NCBI RefSeq assembly: GCF_000512695.2
Contig: NZ_AZRW02000016.1
Coordinates: 1-64,000 of the forward strand
Direction of reading: 5' to 3'
Source: Pseudomonas sp. QTF5
GTDB taxonomy: Bacteria; Pseudomonadota; Gammaproteobacteria; Pseudomonadales; Pseudomonadaceae
DNA length: 64,000 nucleotides
Within the stretch, counting starts at the first letter, position 1. Each line of letters begins with the position of its first letter. Positions 10,848 to 19,850 of the stretch are shown here, piece by piece. The notes beneath the pieces were generated by a model. It ran no database searches. It saw only the letters and a program-made list of their open reading frames with translations, and was not told the DNA's origin. A program made the position numbers and the translations under genes.

Positions 10848-11042
10848 TTAGCTCGGCATGTTGCGCGCGTAGAAGATTTCGAGCTTTTCGTGTTTCACAC
10901 GCTCAGTCACCTGGGCACGTTGCTCAGGGGACAGGTTGCTGGTGGCGTCGCCGAACAGGTAGTTATCCCCATTCGACGTTCTTCAACAGCAGACGTCAGC
11001 TATCGATCGCCAGAGTCTGCACTGCGTTAATGATAGTGGAAT
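10848..11042 (-). pseudogene. speD: speD remnant (adenosylmethionine decarboxylase, 3' end only)
   Basis: The minus strand encodes a SpeD-like C-terminus ([15 protein letters not shown] then [14 protein letters not shown] and a stop at 10848). Upstream the matching frame continues as LLLKNVEW, but an extra G in a G-run (10967-10970) shifts the frame and a TGA (10996-10998) interrupts it. Only about 65 codons remain of a gene of roughly 260 codons; the 5' three quarters, including the autocatalytic processing site, are gone, and OsmC-like coding begins only a few bases away. The position between coq7 and the OsmC gene is that of speD in PAO1 as I recall it. SpeD makes decarboxylated SAM for spermidine synthesis. 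Confidence 0.85.
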
Positions 11043-11048
11043 GTCGAT

Positions 11049-11471
11049 TCAACCGAGTTCGATAATCTCGTAGTCGTGGGTAATCACCACGCCAGCCGCG
11101 CCGAGCATGATCGAGGCCGAGCAATACTTCTCGGCCGACAGCTCGATGGCGCGCTTGACCTGAGCTTCCTTCAGTCCTCGGCCTTTGACCACGAAGTGCA
11201 TATGGATCTTGGTGAAAACCTTCGGATCTTCGGTCGCACGCTCGGCTTCGAGGAAGGCTTCGCAGCTTTCGACGGCCTGACGGGACTTCTTGAGGATGCT
11301 GACCACATCGAAATTGCTGCAGCCGCCAACACCCAGCAGGAGCATTTCCATCGGCCGGACACCCAGGTTACGACCGCCGGCATCGGGCGGACCGTCCATG
11401 ACTACGACATGACCGCTGCCGGATTCACCGAGGAACATGGCTTCGCCAGCCCATTGGATGCGTGCCTTCAT
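11049..11471 (-). CDS. OsmC family protein
   Basis: A 140-aa protein of the OsmC/Ohr fold. Two conserved cysteines are visible, in GVGGCSNFD and KYCSASIML, as in thiol-dependent peroxidase members, although the closest subfamily (YhfA-like) has no settled substrate. The start is the ATG giving MKARIQWAG, 8 nt after GGAG. It is divergent from vfr. Confidence 0.85.
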   Translation of the reverse strand: MKARIQWAGEAMFLGESGSGHVVVMDGPPDAGGRNLGVRPMEMLLLGVGGCSNFDVVSILKKSRQAVESCEAFLEAERATEDPKVFTKIHMHFVVKGRGLKEAQVKRAIELSAEKYCSASIMLGAAGVVITHDYEIIELG

Positions 11472-11651
11472 CGCCAAGACTCCACTGTATAAAAAAGGGT
11501 CGCCAGCTTAGCACGGGCCCTTGATTGGCAGCGCTTCGCTTTCCTAGGACATAACCATCTGCGCTGTAGGCAAATTCTCGAATCTTCTAGGAATGTGTCT
11601 GTTAAGCTGACGTCAATTCGATGGCGTATAGCCAGCTTTGTAGCGAATAAA

Positions 11652-11677
11652 AGATCGCAGGCTTCGCCAGCTCCTAC
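11652..11677. repeat. Short intergenic repeat copy upstream of vfr
   Basis: AGATCGCAGGCTTCGCCAGC followed by TCCTAC resembles a common Pseudomonas repeat core (GATCGCAG..TTCG..CAGCTCCTAC). Single partial copy inside the 246-bp OsmC-vfr gap. Confidence 0.5.
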
Positions 11678-11717
11678 GAAAAACAAACACACCGTGCAGT
11701 CTTTTCGGGATACAACC

Positions 11718-12362
11718 ATGGTTGCTATTACCCCCACTCCCAAAATCAAGAACCTCGACAAGCTATTGATGCATTGTCAGCGCCGTCGCTATGCCGCCAA
11801 GAGCAACATCATTTGTGCTGGCGACCGCTCGGATACGCTGTTCTTCATCATCAAAGGTTCGGTAACCATCCTGATCGAGGATGACGACGGCCGTGAAATG
11901 ATCATTGCCTACCTCAACTCCGGCGACTTTTTCGGCGAGCTGGGTCTGTTTGAGCAAGCCGGCCTGGAACAGGAACGCAGTGCCTGGGTACGTGCCAAGG
12001 TCGAATGCGAAGTCGCGGAAATCGGCTACGCGAAATTCCGCGAGCTGTCCCAACAAGATCCAGACATTCTTTACGTACTCAGCGGACAAATCGCACAACG
12101 CCTGCGCAATACCACGCGCAAGGTCGGCGACCTGGCGTTCTTCGACGTGACCGGTCGCGTTGCGAGCTGCCTGCTGGAGCTGTGCAAACAGCCAGACGCC
12201 ATGACCCACCCGGATGGCATGCAGATCAAGGTGACCCGTCAGGAGATCGGCCGGATTGTCGGTTGTTCCCGTGAGATGGTCGGCCGCGTGCTCAAGGATC
12301 TGGAAGAGCGCAACCTGGTCGACGTCAAAGGCAAGACCATGGTGGTCTTCGGTACGCGCTAA
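11718..12362 (+). CDS. vfr: cAMP-binding global regulator Vfr (CRP homologue)
   Basis: Homodimeric transcription factor that binds cAMP and, in P. aeruginosa, controls virulence, type IV pili, exotoxin and quorum-sensing genes. The 214-aa protein has the cyclic-nucleotide domain (about 15-125, with [10 protein letters not shown] and the following Arg/Ser pocket ERSAWVRA) and a C-terminal winged helix-turn-helix ([20 protein letters not shown]). The length equals that of P. aeruginosa Vfr. The start is the ATG giving MVAITPTPK; the upstream in-frame extension overlaps repeat sequence. Its stop codon lies in a small tandem repeat shared with the convergent gene. Confidence 0.95.
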   Translation: MVAITPTPKIKNLDKLLMHCQRRRYAAKSNIICAGDRSDTLFFIIKGSVTILIEDDDGREMIIAYLNSGDFFGELGLFEQAGLEQERSAWVRAKVECEVAEIGYAKFRELSQQDPDILYVLSGQIAQRLRNTTRKVGDLAFFDVTGRVASCLLELCKQPDAMTHPDGMQIKVTRQEIGRIVGCSREMVGRVLKDLEERNLVDVKGKTMVVFGTR

Positions 12363-12424
12363 GCTCGAAAACTCAAGCTCAGAAAACCTAAGCTCTGGAA
12401 ACGAAGCTTCGAGAACTTAAGCTC
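12361..12424. repeat. Five-copy AAGCTC repeat, 14-15 bp period
   Basis: The hexamer AAGCTC (once AAGCTT) recurs at 12361, 12375, 12390, 12404 and 12419, a spacing of 14, 15, 14 and 15 bp. The intervals are of the type GAAAACTC, AGAAAACCT, TGGAAACG. The array covers the whole gap between two convergent genes and includes both stop codons. Confidence 0.7.
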
Positions 12425-13118
12425 CGAGCATTTCCGCCAGCAACTGCCGGTATAGTGTATCGAGCCGCTCCAGCGCCTCAGGAGCGGTAAACTTTTCATG
12501 CAGGGCGATATGGCTTTCAGCGCGAACCCGCTGCTCCAGGCCACAGGCTTCATTGAAGCGATTGACCGCCGCGACCATCGACTCTCGTTCGTTATCGATC
12601 AACATCGCCCCGTGCACCAGGCCGACCGGACGCTGACCGCCCATGCTCTGGCGCCACCGCTGAGCGGTGCCGACCATCTTTCGACCATCGAGGTTGACGT
12701 TGAAACGGCCGTCGCAGAACGCGCCCTCAATTTCGCCCAACGACGAAGTGCCGCCCAGCTCATCCAGTAACTGACAGATCGGATCGCACAGACGCCGGTA
12801 GCCGGTTTCGATGCGGTTCAGATCGCCTTCGCTGCGCGGTGGGGCATATACCAGTGCGATGTTGATCGTCGAGGCCGATTGCGGCACTGGCTCGCCGCCG
12901 GTTTCACGCAGCAGTACTGGCCAGCCGGCGGCAGCGGATATTTCGCACGCCGCCTCGAACTGCGGCAGACGATTCAAGCGACGAGGCATGACCAACGCGC
13001 GGTCAGTGGGTTGCCAGAACAGCAGACCGAACTCCGACTCACCGGTGCACACATGGGCCAGCAGATCCTGTTCGGCGAGCAGGCCGGCTTCGATGGTCAG
13101 AGGGGTTGGTGAGGTCAT
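12417..13118 (-). CDS. Lipoate--protein ligase-like protein (BPL/LplA/LipB fold)
   Basis: A 233-aa protein of the lipoyl/biotinyl transferase superfamily. The motif RETGGEPVPQ occupies the place of the RRxxGGG substrate loop of LplA, followed by LNIALVY-like strand residues, and a Lys in LDGRKMVGTAQR is the expected lipoyl-AMP-contacting lysine. Members attach lipoate or octanoate to carrier proteins, but the degenerate RETGGEP loop makes the exact substrate uncertain. The start MTSPTPL is chosen for its GGAA spacing; an ATG 4 codons upstream (13130) is possible. Confidence 0.7.
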   Translation of the reverse strand: MTSPTPLTIEAGLLAEQDLLAHVCTGESEFGLLFWQPTDRALVMPRRLNRLPQFEAACEISAAAGWPVLLRETGGEPVPQSASTINIALVYAPPRSEGDLNRIETGYRRLCDPICQLLDELGGTSSLGEIEGAFCDGRFNVNLDGRKMVGTAQRWRQSMGGQRPVGLVHGAMLIDNERESMVAAVNRFNEACGLEQRVRAESHIALHEKFTAPEALERLDTLYRQLLAEMLGA

Positions 13119-13162
13119 AAGGTATTCCATAGGACGGTCAGTCTGTGGTGCATCTTATGCCG

Positions 13163-13248
13163 CCTTCGCGAGCAAGCCCGCTCCCACAGTTGTTCCGCGT
13201 CGTCTGGATGAACGCGGGCTAATGTGGGAGCGGGTTTGCTCGCGAAGG
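13163..13248. repeat. REP doublet (inverted pair)
   Basis: Two inverted copies of the Pseudomonas REP core, CCTTCGCGAGCAAGCCCGCT and TGTGGGAGCGGGTTTGCTCG, face each other across about 34 bp in the gap upstream of the lipoate-ligase-like gene and downstream of trpC. Confidence 0.9.
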
Positions 13249-13266
13249 GAGCGCCCCGATTTTCAA

Positions 13267-14103
13267 TCAATCGAGCGTAGAACCGCTCACTGAAATGCCA
13301 CGCTCGGGAAAGAACAGGCGTTGCAGTTCGGTACCCGGGCTTTCGGCGCGCATGAACGCTTCGCCAACCAGGAACGCGTACACATCGCTGATTTCCATCA
13401 GTTCGACATCGGCCCGGTTGAGGATGCCACTCTCGGTGATCACCAGACGATCACGCGGAATACGCGGTAACAGGTCGAGGGTGGTTTCCAGATTGACCTC
13501 GAAGGTGTGCAGGTTGCGGTTGTTGACGCCCACCAGCGGCGTGTCGAGGGTTTTCAAGGCCCGCTCCAACTCGTCGCCGTCGTGGACTTCCACCAGCACA
13601 TCGAGACCGACGCTTTTTGCCACGGCCGCCAGCTCGGCCATTTTCACATCGTCCAGTGCGGAGACGATCAACAGCACGCAGTCAGCGCCCAGGGCACGGG
13701 ATTCGACGATCTGGTACGGATCGATCATGAAGTCCTTGCGGATCACCGGCAGCTTGCACGCCGCCCGGGCCTGCTGCAGATAAGCGTCAGCTCCCTGGAA
13801 GTAGTCGATATCGGTGAGCACCGACAGGCAAGTCGCCCCGCCCTTTTCGTAACTCCTGGCAATGTCCGCAGGCACGAAGTTCTCGCGAATCACGCCTTTG
13901 CTCGGCGAAGCTTTCTTGATTTCAGCAATGACCGCAGGCTGTTTTGTCTTGGCCTGATCGATCAATGCCTTGGCAAAACCGCGGGGTGCATCGGCCGCCT
14001 TGGCCAGACTTTCCAGCTCCGCCAGGCTCACGCGAGCGCTACGCTCGGCGACTTCCTGGACTTTGCGGGCCAGAATATTTTCCAGAACCGTCGGTACACT
14101 CAT
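13267..14103 (-). CDS. trpC: Indole-3-glycerol phosphate synthase
   Basis: Closes the indole ring from CdRP in tryptophan synthesis. The 278-aa TIM-barrel protein has the family signature [13 protein letters not shown] (about residues 60-72), the catalytic lysine segment [10 protein letters not shown], and [13 protein letters not shown] and ITESGI near the phosphate site. It overlaps trpD by 4 bp (ATGA), so the two are translationally coupled, and it is the last gene of trpGDC. Confidence 0.97.
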   Translation of the reverse strand: MSVPTVLENILARKVQEVAERSARVSLAELESLAKAADAPRGFAKALIDQAKTKQPAVIAEIKKASPSKGVIRENFVPADIARSYEKGGATCLSVLTDIDYFQGADAYLQQARAACKLPVIRKDFMIDPYQIVESRALGADCVLLIVSALDDVKMAELAAVAKSVGLDVLVEVHDGDELERALKTLDTPLVGVNNRNLHTFEVNLETTLDLLPRIPRDRLVITESGILNRADVELMEISDVYAFLVGEAFMRAESPGTELQRLFFPERGISVSGSTLD

Positions 14104-15149
14104 CCCTCATTCTCCACTTTGAATACCGCGGTAAATGCACCCAACTCCTCAAGTTTTTCCCGAGCGAGGCCTGTGTGCAGCGCATCGTGCGCCAGGGCAA
14201 CGCCTTCTTTCAAACTGCTGGCATGGTCGGCGGCGTACAGCGCGGCACCGGCATTAAGCACGATCATCTCGGCGGCTTTCTGGCCATTCTCAGTCTTGCG
14301 CTTGCCCAAGGCATCGCGGATCAGCTCAAGGGAGGCCGCCGGGCTTTCCACCGCCAGACCGTGCAGGCTTTGACTCTTCATCCCCAAGTCTTCGGGTTCG
14401 ACCCAATACTCGGTAATCTGATCATTCTTCAGCTCAGCCACAAAGGTCGGCGCCGCCAGACTGAACTCGTCCAGACCATCTTTCGAATGCACCACCAGCA
14501 CGTGTTTGCTGCCCAGGCGTTGCAAAACTTCGGCCAATGGCCGGCACAACGCCTGACTGAACACACCCACCACCTGATGCTTCACACCGGCCGGATTCGT
14601 AAGCGGGCCGAGCATGTTGAACAAGGTGCGCAAGCCCAGCTCGCGGCGCGGGCCAGCGGCGTGCTTCATGGCACTGTGGTGGGTCTGGGCAAACATGAAA
14701 CCGATGCCGACGTTGTCGATGCAGCGCGCTACTTGAACCGGCGTCAGGTTCAGGTAGATACCCGCGGCTTCCAGCAAGTCGGCGCTGCCGCTTTTTCCCG
14801 ACACCGCACGATTACCGTGCTTGGCGACGGTGCAACCGGCCGCCGCGACTACGAACGAGGAGGCGGTCGAAACGTTGAAGATATTCGCGCCATCACCGCC
14901 GGTACCGACCACATCGACCACGCCGTCGAGGGTGTTGAGTTCGACCTTGTCCGCCAACTCGCGCATTGCCGTCACCGCGCCGACGATCTCATCGATGCTT
15001 TCGCTCTTCATGCGCATGGCCATCATGAACGCGCCGATCTGCGCATCCGTGCATTGCCCGGTCATGATTTCGCGCATGACATCGCGCATCTCATCGGTAC
15101 TGAGGTCGAGGTGGCCGACGATACGGCTCAGGGCTGTCTTGATATCCAT
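14100..15149 (-). CDS. trpD: Anthranilate phosphoribosyltransferase
   Basis: Transfers phosphoribose from PRPP to anthranilate. The 349-aa protein begins with the helical N-terminal domain and has the PRPP loop [20 protein letters not shown] (about 85-104), the [19 protein letters not shown] segment and the [14 protein letters not shown] motif. It lies 9 bp after trpG and overlaps trpC by 4 bp. Confidence 0.97.
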   Translation of the reverse strand: MDIKTALSRIVGHLDLSTDEMRDVMREIMTGQCTDAQIGAFMMAMRMKSESIDEIVGAVTAMRELADKVELNTLDGVVDVVGTGGDGANIFNVSTASSFVVAAAGCTVAKHGNRAVSGKSGSADLLEAAGIYLNLTPVQVARCIDNVGIGFMFAQTHHSAMKHAAGPRRELGLRTLFNMLGPLTNPAGVKHQVVGVFSQALCRPLAEVLQRLGSKHVLVVHSKDGLDEFSLAAPTFVAELKNDQITEYWVEPEDLGMKSQSLHGLAVESPAASLELIRDALGKRKTENGQKAAEMIVLNAGAALYAADHASSLKEGVALAHDALHTGLAREKLEELGAFTAVFKVENEG

Positions 15150-15158
15150 GGAAAGTCC

Positions 15159-15752
15159 TTAGCGCGTGCCGCCGGTTTGTTTGAGGAAGTTGGCGAACAG
15201 CTCGTGGCCCTGTTCGGTGAGGATAGACTCAGGGTGAAATTGCACACCCTCGATGTTCAGCGTCTTGTGGCGCAGGCCCATGATCTCGTCGACCGAGCCG
15301 TCTTCGAGCTGGGTCCAGGCAGTCAGTTCGAGGCAATCGGGCAGGGTTTCGCGCTTGACGATCAGTGAATGGTAGCGGGTGACCGTCAGCGGACGATTCA
15401 GGCCTTCGAACACGCCCTTGTCCTCGTGAAATACCGGACTAGTCTTACCGTGCATGACTTGACGAGCACGGACCACATCACCACCAAAGGCTTGGCCGAT
15501 GGACTGGTGACCCAGGCAAACGCCGAGAATCGGCAGTTTGCCTGCGAAGTGCTTGATCGCCTCGATGGAAATACCGGCTTCGGTCGGGGTGCACGGACCG
15601 GGAGACACGACAATGCGCTCAGGATTGAGAGCTTCGATTTCGGCAATAGTGAGTTCATCGTTGCGCACGACTTTGACCTCGGAGCCCAGCTCGCCGAGGT
15701 ATTGCACAACGTTGTAAGTAAAAGAGTCGTAGTTATCGATCATCAGCAACAT
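15159..15752 (-). CDS. trpG: Anthranilate synthase component II (glutamine amidotransferase)
   Basis: Supplies ammonia from glutamine to TrpE. The 197-aa class I amidotransferase has [14 protein letters not shown] at the N-terminus, the nucleophile cysteine in [15 protein letters not shown] (about residue 79) and the His-Glu pair in GVQFHPES. It is the first gene of trpGDC and is preceded by a leader peptide ORF and hairpins (15810-16005), which suggests attenuation. Confidence 0.97.
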   Translation of the reverse strand: MLLMIDNYDSFTYNVVQYLGELGSEVKVVRNDELTIAEIEALNPERIVVSPGPCTPTEAGISIEAIKHFAGKLPILGVCLGHQSIGQAFGGDVVRARQVMHGKTSPVFHEDKGVFEGLNRPLTVTRYHSLIVKRETLPDCLELTAWTQLEDGSVDEIMGLRHKTLNIEGVQFHPESILTEQGHELFANFLKQTGGTR

Positions 15753-15809
15753 GGCGTTAAGAACCTCTTGAATTCACTGACTTTTAATACGGCCTTCGAA
15801 TGATTTACC

Positions 15810-15823
15810 CGCAGTGCGCTGCG
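15810..15823 (-). promoter_or_regulatory. Second hairpin in the trpG leader
   Basis: CGCAG-tgcg-CTGCG forms a 5-bp stem with a 4-nt loop about 58 bp upstream of the trpG start. It is not followed by a clear U-run, so it may be an antiterminator arm rather than a terminator. Confidence 0.3.
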
Positions 15824-15895
15824 CTTTGTCAGGTGCTGGAGTGGCGCCAGCAAAGCGGCATTTCATACAGGTAAAGAAGGCAAAGCGGTACAGGT

Positions 15896-15908
15896 CCGGC
15901 CAGGCCGG
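15896..15908 (-). promoter_or_regulatory. Hairpin directly after the trpG leader peptide (attenuator region)
   Basis: The near-perfect palindrome CCGGCC-A-GGCCGG lies about 10 nt after the leader stop on the minus strand. The trpE leader has a comparable GC hairpin at the same distance from its stop (19769-19782). No strong U-run follows, so whether this arm terminates or anti-terminates cannot be decided by eye. Confidence 0.4.
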
Positions 15909-15918
15909 CAGAAAAGAT

Positions 15919-16005
15919 TCAGGCGCGCCAACGCCAACGGGCGTGTGCCTTGATGACTTGATCCAGAAGTTTGCTGACGATCAACACGGGGAAGGTCTCA
16001 TTCAT
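15919..16005 (-). CDS. trpGDC leader peptide
   Basis: A 28-codon ORF starts with overlapping ATGAATG at 16005, begins MNETFPVLIVSK and ends ARWRWRA with two Trp codons (TGG CGT TGG) just before the stop. The last eight codons are nearly identical in DNA to the end of gph upstream of trpE (22 of 23 bases from GCCCG to TGA). Trp codons close to a stop, followed by hairpins ahead of a trp gene, are the hallmark of attenuation; attenuation of trpE and trpGDC has been reported in P. putida. The 397-bp gap from 15753 to 16149 contains this element and the estA upstream region; I see nothing else in it. Confidence 0.75.
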   Translation of the reverse strand: MNETFPVLIVSKLLDQVIKAHARWRWRA

Positions 16006-16161
16006 ACGTCTCGGCACAGTAACTTAGCTGGGCAGAGCGTGCAATATGGCCGAGGCGACAGCTCCCGAAACAATTGGAGAGCTCGCGACAGATGGCAAAA
16101 GGCCGTAAGTTTTTGGTACTGTCGTTTCGTTCACTACAACAATAAATAAATGGACTTGCTC

Positions 16162-18069
16162 ATGATCAAACAGACGTTGCTTGTACCGCTCGCCGGATGC
16201 CTGCTCGCCACTGCCTGTGCCCAGGCGATTGCCGCGCCCAATCCTTATTCGAATTTCGTCGTCTTCGGCGACAGTCTCAACGATGCCGGGCAGTTTACCG
16301 ACACGGGTGGCCCTGCCGGCGCGACAGAGCGTTTTACCAACCGGACCGGGCCGGTCTACCTGGATGGCAGCGGTGAATTACGCTCATTGAACTCCACGCA
16401 ATTGTTGGGTGGGCGTCTCGGATTCCCATCCGACCAGACCGCCGCCTCGACCTCGGCCGCGCGCGCCAATCAAGGGCTGGCGGATGGCAACAACTGGGCC
16501 GTCGGCGGTTACCGTACCGACCAGATTCTGGAGTCGATCACTACCGAATCGGCCACGGGCGAACGCACCCGGGCAGGTTATCTGCCGACGAACAACTTCC
16601 GCGCCGATCCTAATGCGCTGTATTACCTTTCCGGGGGCGGCAACGACTTCCTTCAGGGCCTCGTGCTTAATACCACCCAGGCCAACGCCGCGGCGGATCG
16701 CCTGGCCGACAGTGTGCAGACCCTGCAAAGCGCCGGCGCCAAATATATCGTGGTCTGGCTGCTACCGGACCTGGGCCTGGCGCCAGCCATTAACGGCAGC
16801 CCATTGCAGTCAGCGATCTCGCAATTGAGTACGGACTTCAACCAGCAGTTGGTCACCCGACTCGCAGGGATCAATGCCGAAATCATTCCGCTGAATATTC
16901 CATTGCTACTGCAGGAAACCTTCGCCGACCCGGCGCGCTTCGGCCTCGCCACCGGTCAGAACCTGACGGCTACCTGCTTCAGCGGCAACGGTTGCACGGA
17001 AAATGCCGTGTATGGCATCAACAGCGCAACCCCGGACCCGAGCAAGCTGATCTACAACGACTCGGTTCACCCCACTGAAACCGGGCAAAAGCTGATTGCC
17101 GATTACGCCTATTCCTTGCTGGCGGCACCTTGGGAACTGACGCTGCTGCCGGAAATGGCCCACGCCACCTTGCGCGCTCACCAAGATGAACTGCGCAGTC
17201 AATGGCAATCCGACTGGGAGAACTGGCAAGCCGTCGGCCAATGGCGCGCGATTGTCGCTGGCGGTGGTCAGCATCTGGATGTCGATAGCCAAAGCAGCGG
17301 CGCCAGTGCTGATGGCAGCGGCTACAACCTGAATATCGGCGGCAGCTATCGCCTCAATGAAGCCTGGCGCGTCGGTGTGGCAGCAGGCTTCTATCGCCAG
17401 AACCTGGATGCAGGCAGCAACGATTCGGACTACAAACTCAATAGCTATCTGGCGACTGCCTTCGCCCAGTTCCAGCAGAATCGCTGGTGGGCCGATGCCG
17501 CGTTGACCGGTGGCAAGCTGGATTACGACAATCTCGAACGCAAATTCGACCTGGGTGTCAGCGAAGGTGCGGAAAAGGGTGATACCGATGGTCATCTCTG
17601 GGCCTTCAGCACTCGCCTTGGCTACGACATTGCCCAACCGGGCAGCGAATGGCACCTGTCACCGTTCATCAGCGCCGATTACGCCAAAGTGGAAGTCGAC
17701 GGCTACTCGGAAAACAGCAACCGCGCCACGGCGCTGACTTTTGACGATCAGACCCGAGACTCGAAACGCCTGGGTATCGGCTTGCAAGGCAAATACAACT
17801 TCACCCGTCAGACCCAGGTGTTTGGCGAATATGCCCACGAACGTGAGTACGAAGATGATGTTCAGAAGGTAAACATCGCCCTCAATAGCCTGCCCGCTAA
17901 CGACTTCACACTGGAAGGTTATACGCCACAGAGTCACTTGAACCGCGTGAGTCTGGGGGTCAGCCATAAATTGACCGCCGATTTGGCGTTGCGTGGTGGT
18001 TACACGTTCCGCAAGGATGATGACTTTACTCAGCAAGGGGTGAGCGTTGGGGTTGCGCTGGACTTCTAA
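16162..18069 (+). CDS. estA: Autotransporter GDSL esterase EstA
   Basis: Outer-membrane esterase whose passenger stays anchored on the cell surface; in P. aeruginosa it is tied to rhamnolipid production and motility. About 635 aa. After a signal peptide (cut near AIAAPNPYS) comes a GDSL passenger with the nucleophile in [13 protein letters not shown], the oxyanion Gly/Asn in GGGNDFLQG and the catalytic Asp-His in [13 protein letters not shown] 12-strand-type autotransporter barrel (about 355-635) ends in the terminal Phe (VALDF). I prefer the ATG at MIKQTLL; an ATG 4 codons earlier (16150) is possible. It stands alone between trpG and trpE. Confidence 0.93.
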   Translation: MIKQTLLVPLAGCLLATACAQAIAAPNPYSNFVVFGDSLNDAGQFTDTGGPAGATERFTNRTGPVYLDGSGELRSLNSTQLLGGRLGFPSDQTAASTSAARANQGLADGNNWAVGGYRTDQILESITTESATGERTRAGYLPTNNFRADPNALYYLSGGGNDFLQGLVLNTTQANAAADRLADSVQTLQSAGAKYIVVWLLPDLGLAPAINGSPLQSAISQLSTDFNQQLVTRLAGINAEIIPLNIPLLLQETFADPARFGLATGQNLTATCFSGNGCTENAVYGINSATPDPSKLIYNDSVHPTETGQKLIADYAYSLLAAPWELTLLPEMAHATLRAHQDELRSQWQSDWENWQAVGQWRAIVAGGGQHLDVDSQSSGASADGSGYNLNIGGSYRLNEAWRVGVAAGFYRQNLDAGSNDSDYKLNSYLATAFAQFQQNRWWADAALTGGKLDYDNLERKFDLGVSEGAEKGDTDGHLWAFSTRLGYDIAQPGSEWHLSPFISADYAKVEVDGYSENSNRATALTFDDQTRDSKRLGIGLQGKYNFTRQTQVFGEYAHEREYEDDVQKVNIALNSLPANDFTLEGYTPQSHLNRVSLGVSHKLTADLALRGGYTFRKDDDFTQQGVSVGVALDF

Positions 18070-18079
18070 ATCGCAGGCA

Positions 18080-18121
18080 ATAAAAAACGCGGCGCCCTTA
18101 CACAGGCGCCGCGTTTTTTAT
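18080..18121. terminator. estA terminator
   Basis: AAAAAACGCGGCGCC - 8-nt loop - GGCGCCGCGTTTTTT immediately after the estA stop is a strong intrinsic terminator with A and T tracts on both sides. Confidence 0.9.
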
Positions 18122-18138
18122 GGTGTATGCAAAATCCA

Positions 18139-18230
18139 TGTGGGAGCGGGCTTGCTCGCGAAGACGGCGGCACAGTCAACATTGATGTTGCCTGACCCAC
18201 CGCTTTCGCGAGCAAGCCCGCTCCTACAGG
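18139..18230. repeat. REP doublet (inverted pair)
   Basis: TGTGGGAGCGGGCTTGCTCG and its inverse CTTTCGCGAGCAAGCCCGCT are arranged head to head across about 40 bp, between the estA terminator and the trpE stop. Confidence 0.9.
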
Positions 18231-18240
18231 TTTTGCGTAC

Positions 18241-19722
18241 TTAGTTGTCCGGCGTCTGCTCGGCGAGGGCCACGGCGCGGAACATGGCGCGGCGTTTGTT
18301 CAGGGTTTCTTCCCATTCCAGCGCCGGCACCGAGTCGGCGACGATGCCGCCACCGGCCTGCACGTGCAGTTCGCCGTCCTTGATCACCGCGGTGCGGATC
18401 GCAATCGCGGTGTCCATGTTGCCGTTCCAGGCGAAGTAGCCGACCGCACCACCGTAGACGCCACGCTTGACGGGTTCCAGCTCGTCGATGATTTCCATCG
18501 CGCGAATCTTCGGCGCGCCAGACAAGGTGCCTGCCGGCAGGATCGCCCGCAGTGCGTCCATGGCCGTCAGCCCGGCCTTCAATTGGCCGGTGACGTTGGA
18601 CACGATGTGCATCACGTTGGAGTAACGCTCGATAACCATCTTCTCGGTGAGTTTCACCGAACCGATCTCCGAAACGCGACCAGTGTCGTTGCGGCCCAGA
18701 TCGATCAGCATCAAGTGCTCGGCGATTTCCTTGTCGTCCGACAGCAGGTCTTTTTCCAGCGCCACGTCAGCCTCTTCGTTGGCACCTCGCGGACGGGTGC
18801 CGGCAATCGGGCGCACGGTGATCAGGTTGTCTTCGACCCGTACCAGTACTTCCGGCGAACTGCCGACGACGTGGAAGTCGCCGAAGTTGAAGAAATACAT
18901 ATAAGGCGTCGGGTTGAAGCAGCGCAGCGCCCGGTACAGGTCGATAGGCGCTGCCTTGAAGTCGATCGACATACGCTGGGACGGCACGACCTGCATGCAG
19001 TCACCGGCCAGGATGTATTCCTTGATGGTGTCGACGGCTTTTTCGTAATCGTTCTGGGTGAAGCTCGAACGGAACACCGGATCAGCCGATTGCTGTTTGC
19101 TGAAGTCCAGGCCACGGCGCGGAGTGATCGGCTGACGGAGTTGTTCCAGCAGCGCTTGCAGACGCGCCTGACCTTGCTCGAAGGCATCTTCCTGCGACGG
19201 ATCAGCCAGGACGATCGCGTGCATTTTGCCGGCGAGGTTATCGAACACCACCACCGCATCGGACACCATCAGCAGAATGTCCGGTACGCCCAGTGGATCC
19301 GGGTTCGGGCATTTGCCCAGACGTTTCTCCACATAACGCACACAGTCATAACCGAAGTAGCCCACCAGACCACCATTGAAGCGCGGCAGACCGGCGATGG
19401 TCGGCACGTTGTAGCGCGCCTTGAAGGCTTCGACGAAGGCCAGCGGGTCTTCAACGTCGTGGCTTTCGATCTCGACGCCGTCGTGGGTCACGCTGACGTG
19501 GTGATCGTGAACCCGCAGCACGGTGCGGCACGGCAGGCCGATGATCGAATAACGGCCCCATTTCTCGCCGCCCTGCACTGACTCCAGCAGATAGGAGTTG
19601 GGCTCGTCGGCCAGCTTCAGGTAAATCGACAGCGGCGTGTCGAAATCGGCCAGGGTTTCGCAGGCAAGCGGGATGCGGTTGTAGCCGGCAGCGGCCAAAC
19701 GCAGGAATTCTTCGCGGATCAT
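18241..19722 (-). CDS. trpE: Anthranilate synthase component I
   Basis: Makes anthranilate from chorismate with TrpG. The 493-aa protein carries the tryptophan feedback motif [18 protein letters not shown] near residue 45 and the C-terminal chorismate-binding domain with [49 protein letters not shown] and GGIVADSVP. It lies 70 bp after gph, whose Trp-rich tail probably acts as its leader peptide. It is not adjacent to trpGDC; estA lies between. Confidence 0.97.
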   Translation of the reverse strand: MIREEFLRLAAAGYNRIPLACETLADFDTPLSIYLKLADEPNSYLLESVQGGEKWGRYSIIGLPCRTVLRVHDHHVSVTHDGVEIESHDVEDPLAFVEAFKARYNVPTIAGLPRFNGGLVGYFGYDCVRYVEKRLGKCPNPDPLGVPDILLMVSDAVVVFDNLAGKMHAIVLADPSQEDAFEQGQARLQALLEQLRQPITPRRGLDFSKQQSADPVFRSSFTQNDYEKAVDTIKEYILAGDCMQVVPSQRMSIDFKAAPIDLYRALRCFNPTPYMYFFNFGDFHVVGSSPEVLVRVEDNLITVRPIAGTRPRGANEEADVALEKDLLSDDKEIAEHLMLIDLGRNDTGRVSEIGSVKLTEKMVIERYSNVMHIVSNVTGQLKAGLTAMDALRAILPAGTLSGAPKIRAMEIIDELEPVKRGVYGGAVGYFAWNGNMDTAIAIRTAVIKDGELHVQAGGGIVADSVPALEWEETLNKRRAMFRAVALAEQTPDN

Positions 19723-19768
19723 GAGGTGCCTCGTGGCTTGAGGGTCTAACGGTCAGGTGTGCAAACGC

Positions 19769-19850
19769 GCCGGTACGCCGGCCAGGAACAAGTCAGGCGC
19801 GCCAACGCCAGCGGGCCAGGGCCTTGATGACTTTCATCCAGAGTTTGCGA
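19769..19850 (-). promoter_or_regulatory. trpE leader: Trp codons in the gph tail plus GC hairpin
   Basis: The gph reading frame ends [14 protein letters not shown], with two Trp codons immediately before its stop at 19793. About 10 nt later a hairpin GCCGG-cgta-CCGGC (19769-19782) is followed by GCGTTTGC. The CGCGCC of the leader can also pair with GGCGCG just after the hairpin, giving two exclusive structures. Comparison with the free-standing leader before trpG supports an attenuator whose leader peptide is read as the end of Gph or re-initiated inside it (an ATG lies 14 codons before the stop). Confidence 0.6.

Noticed and set aside
10833..11030. Plus-strand 65-codon frame over the speD remnant
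   Set aside because: It is the complement of the SpeD-like coding tail and begins in the terminator.
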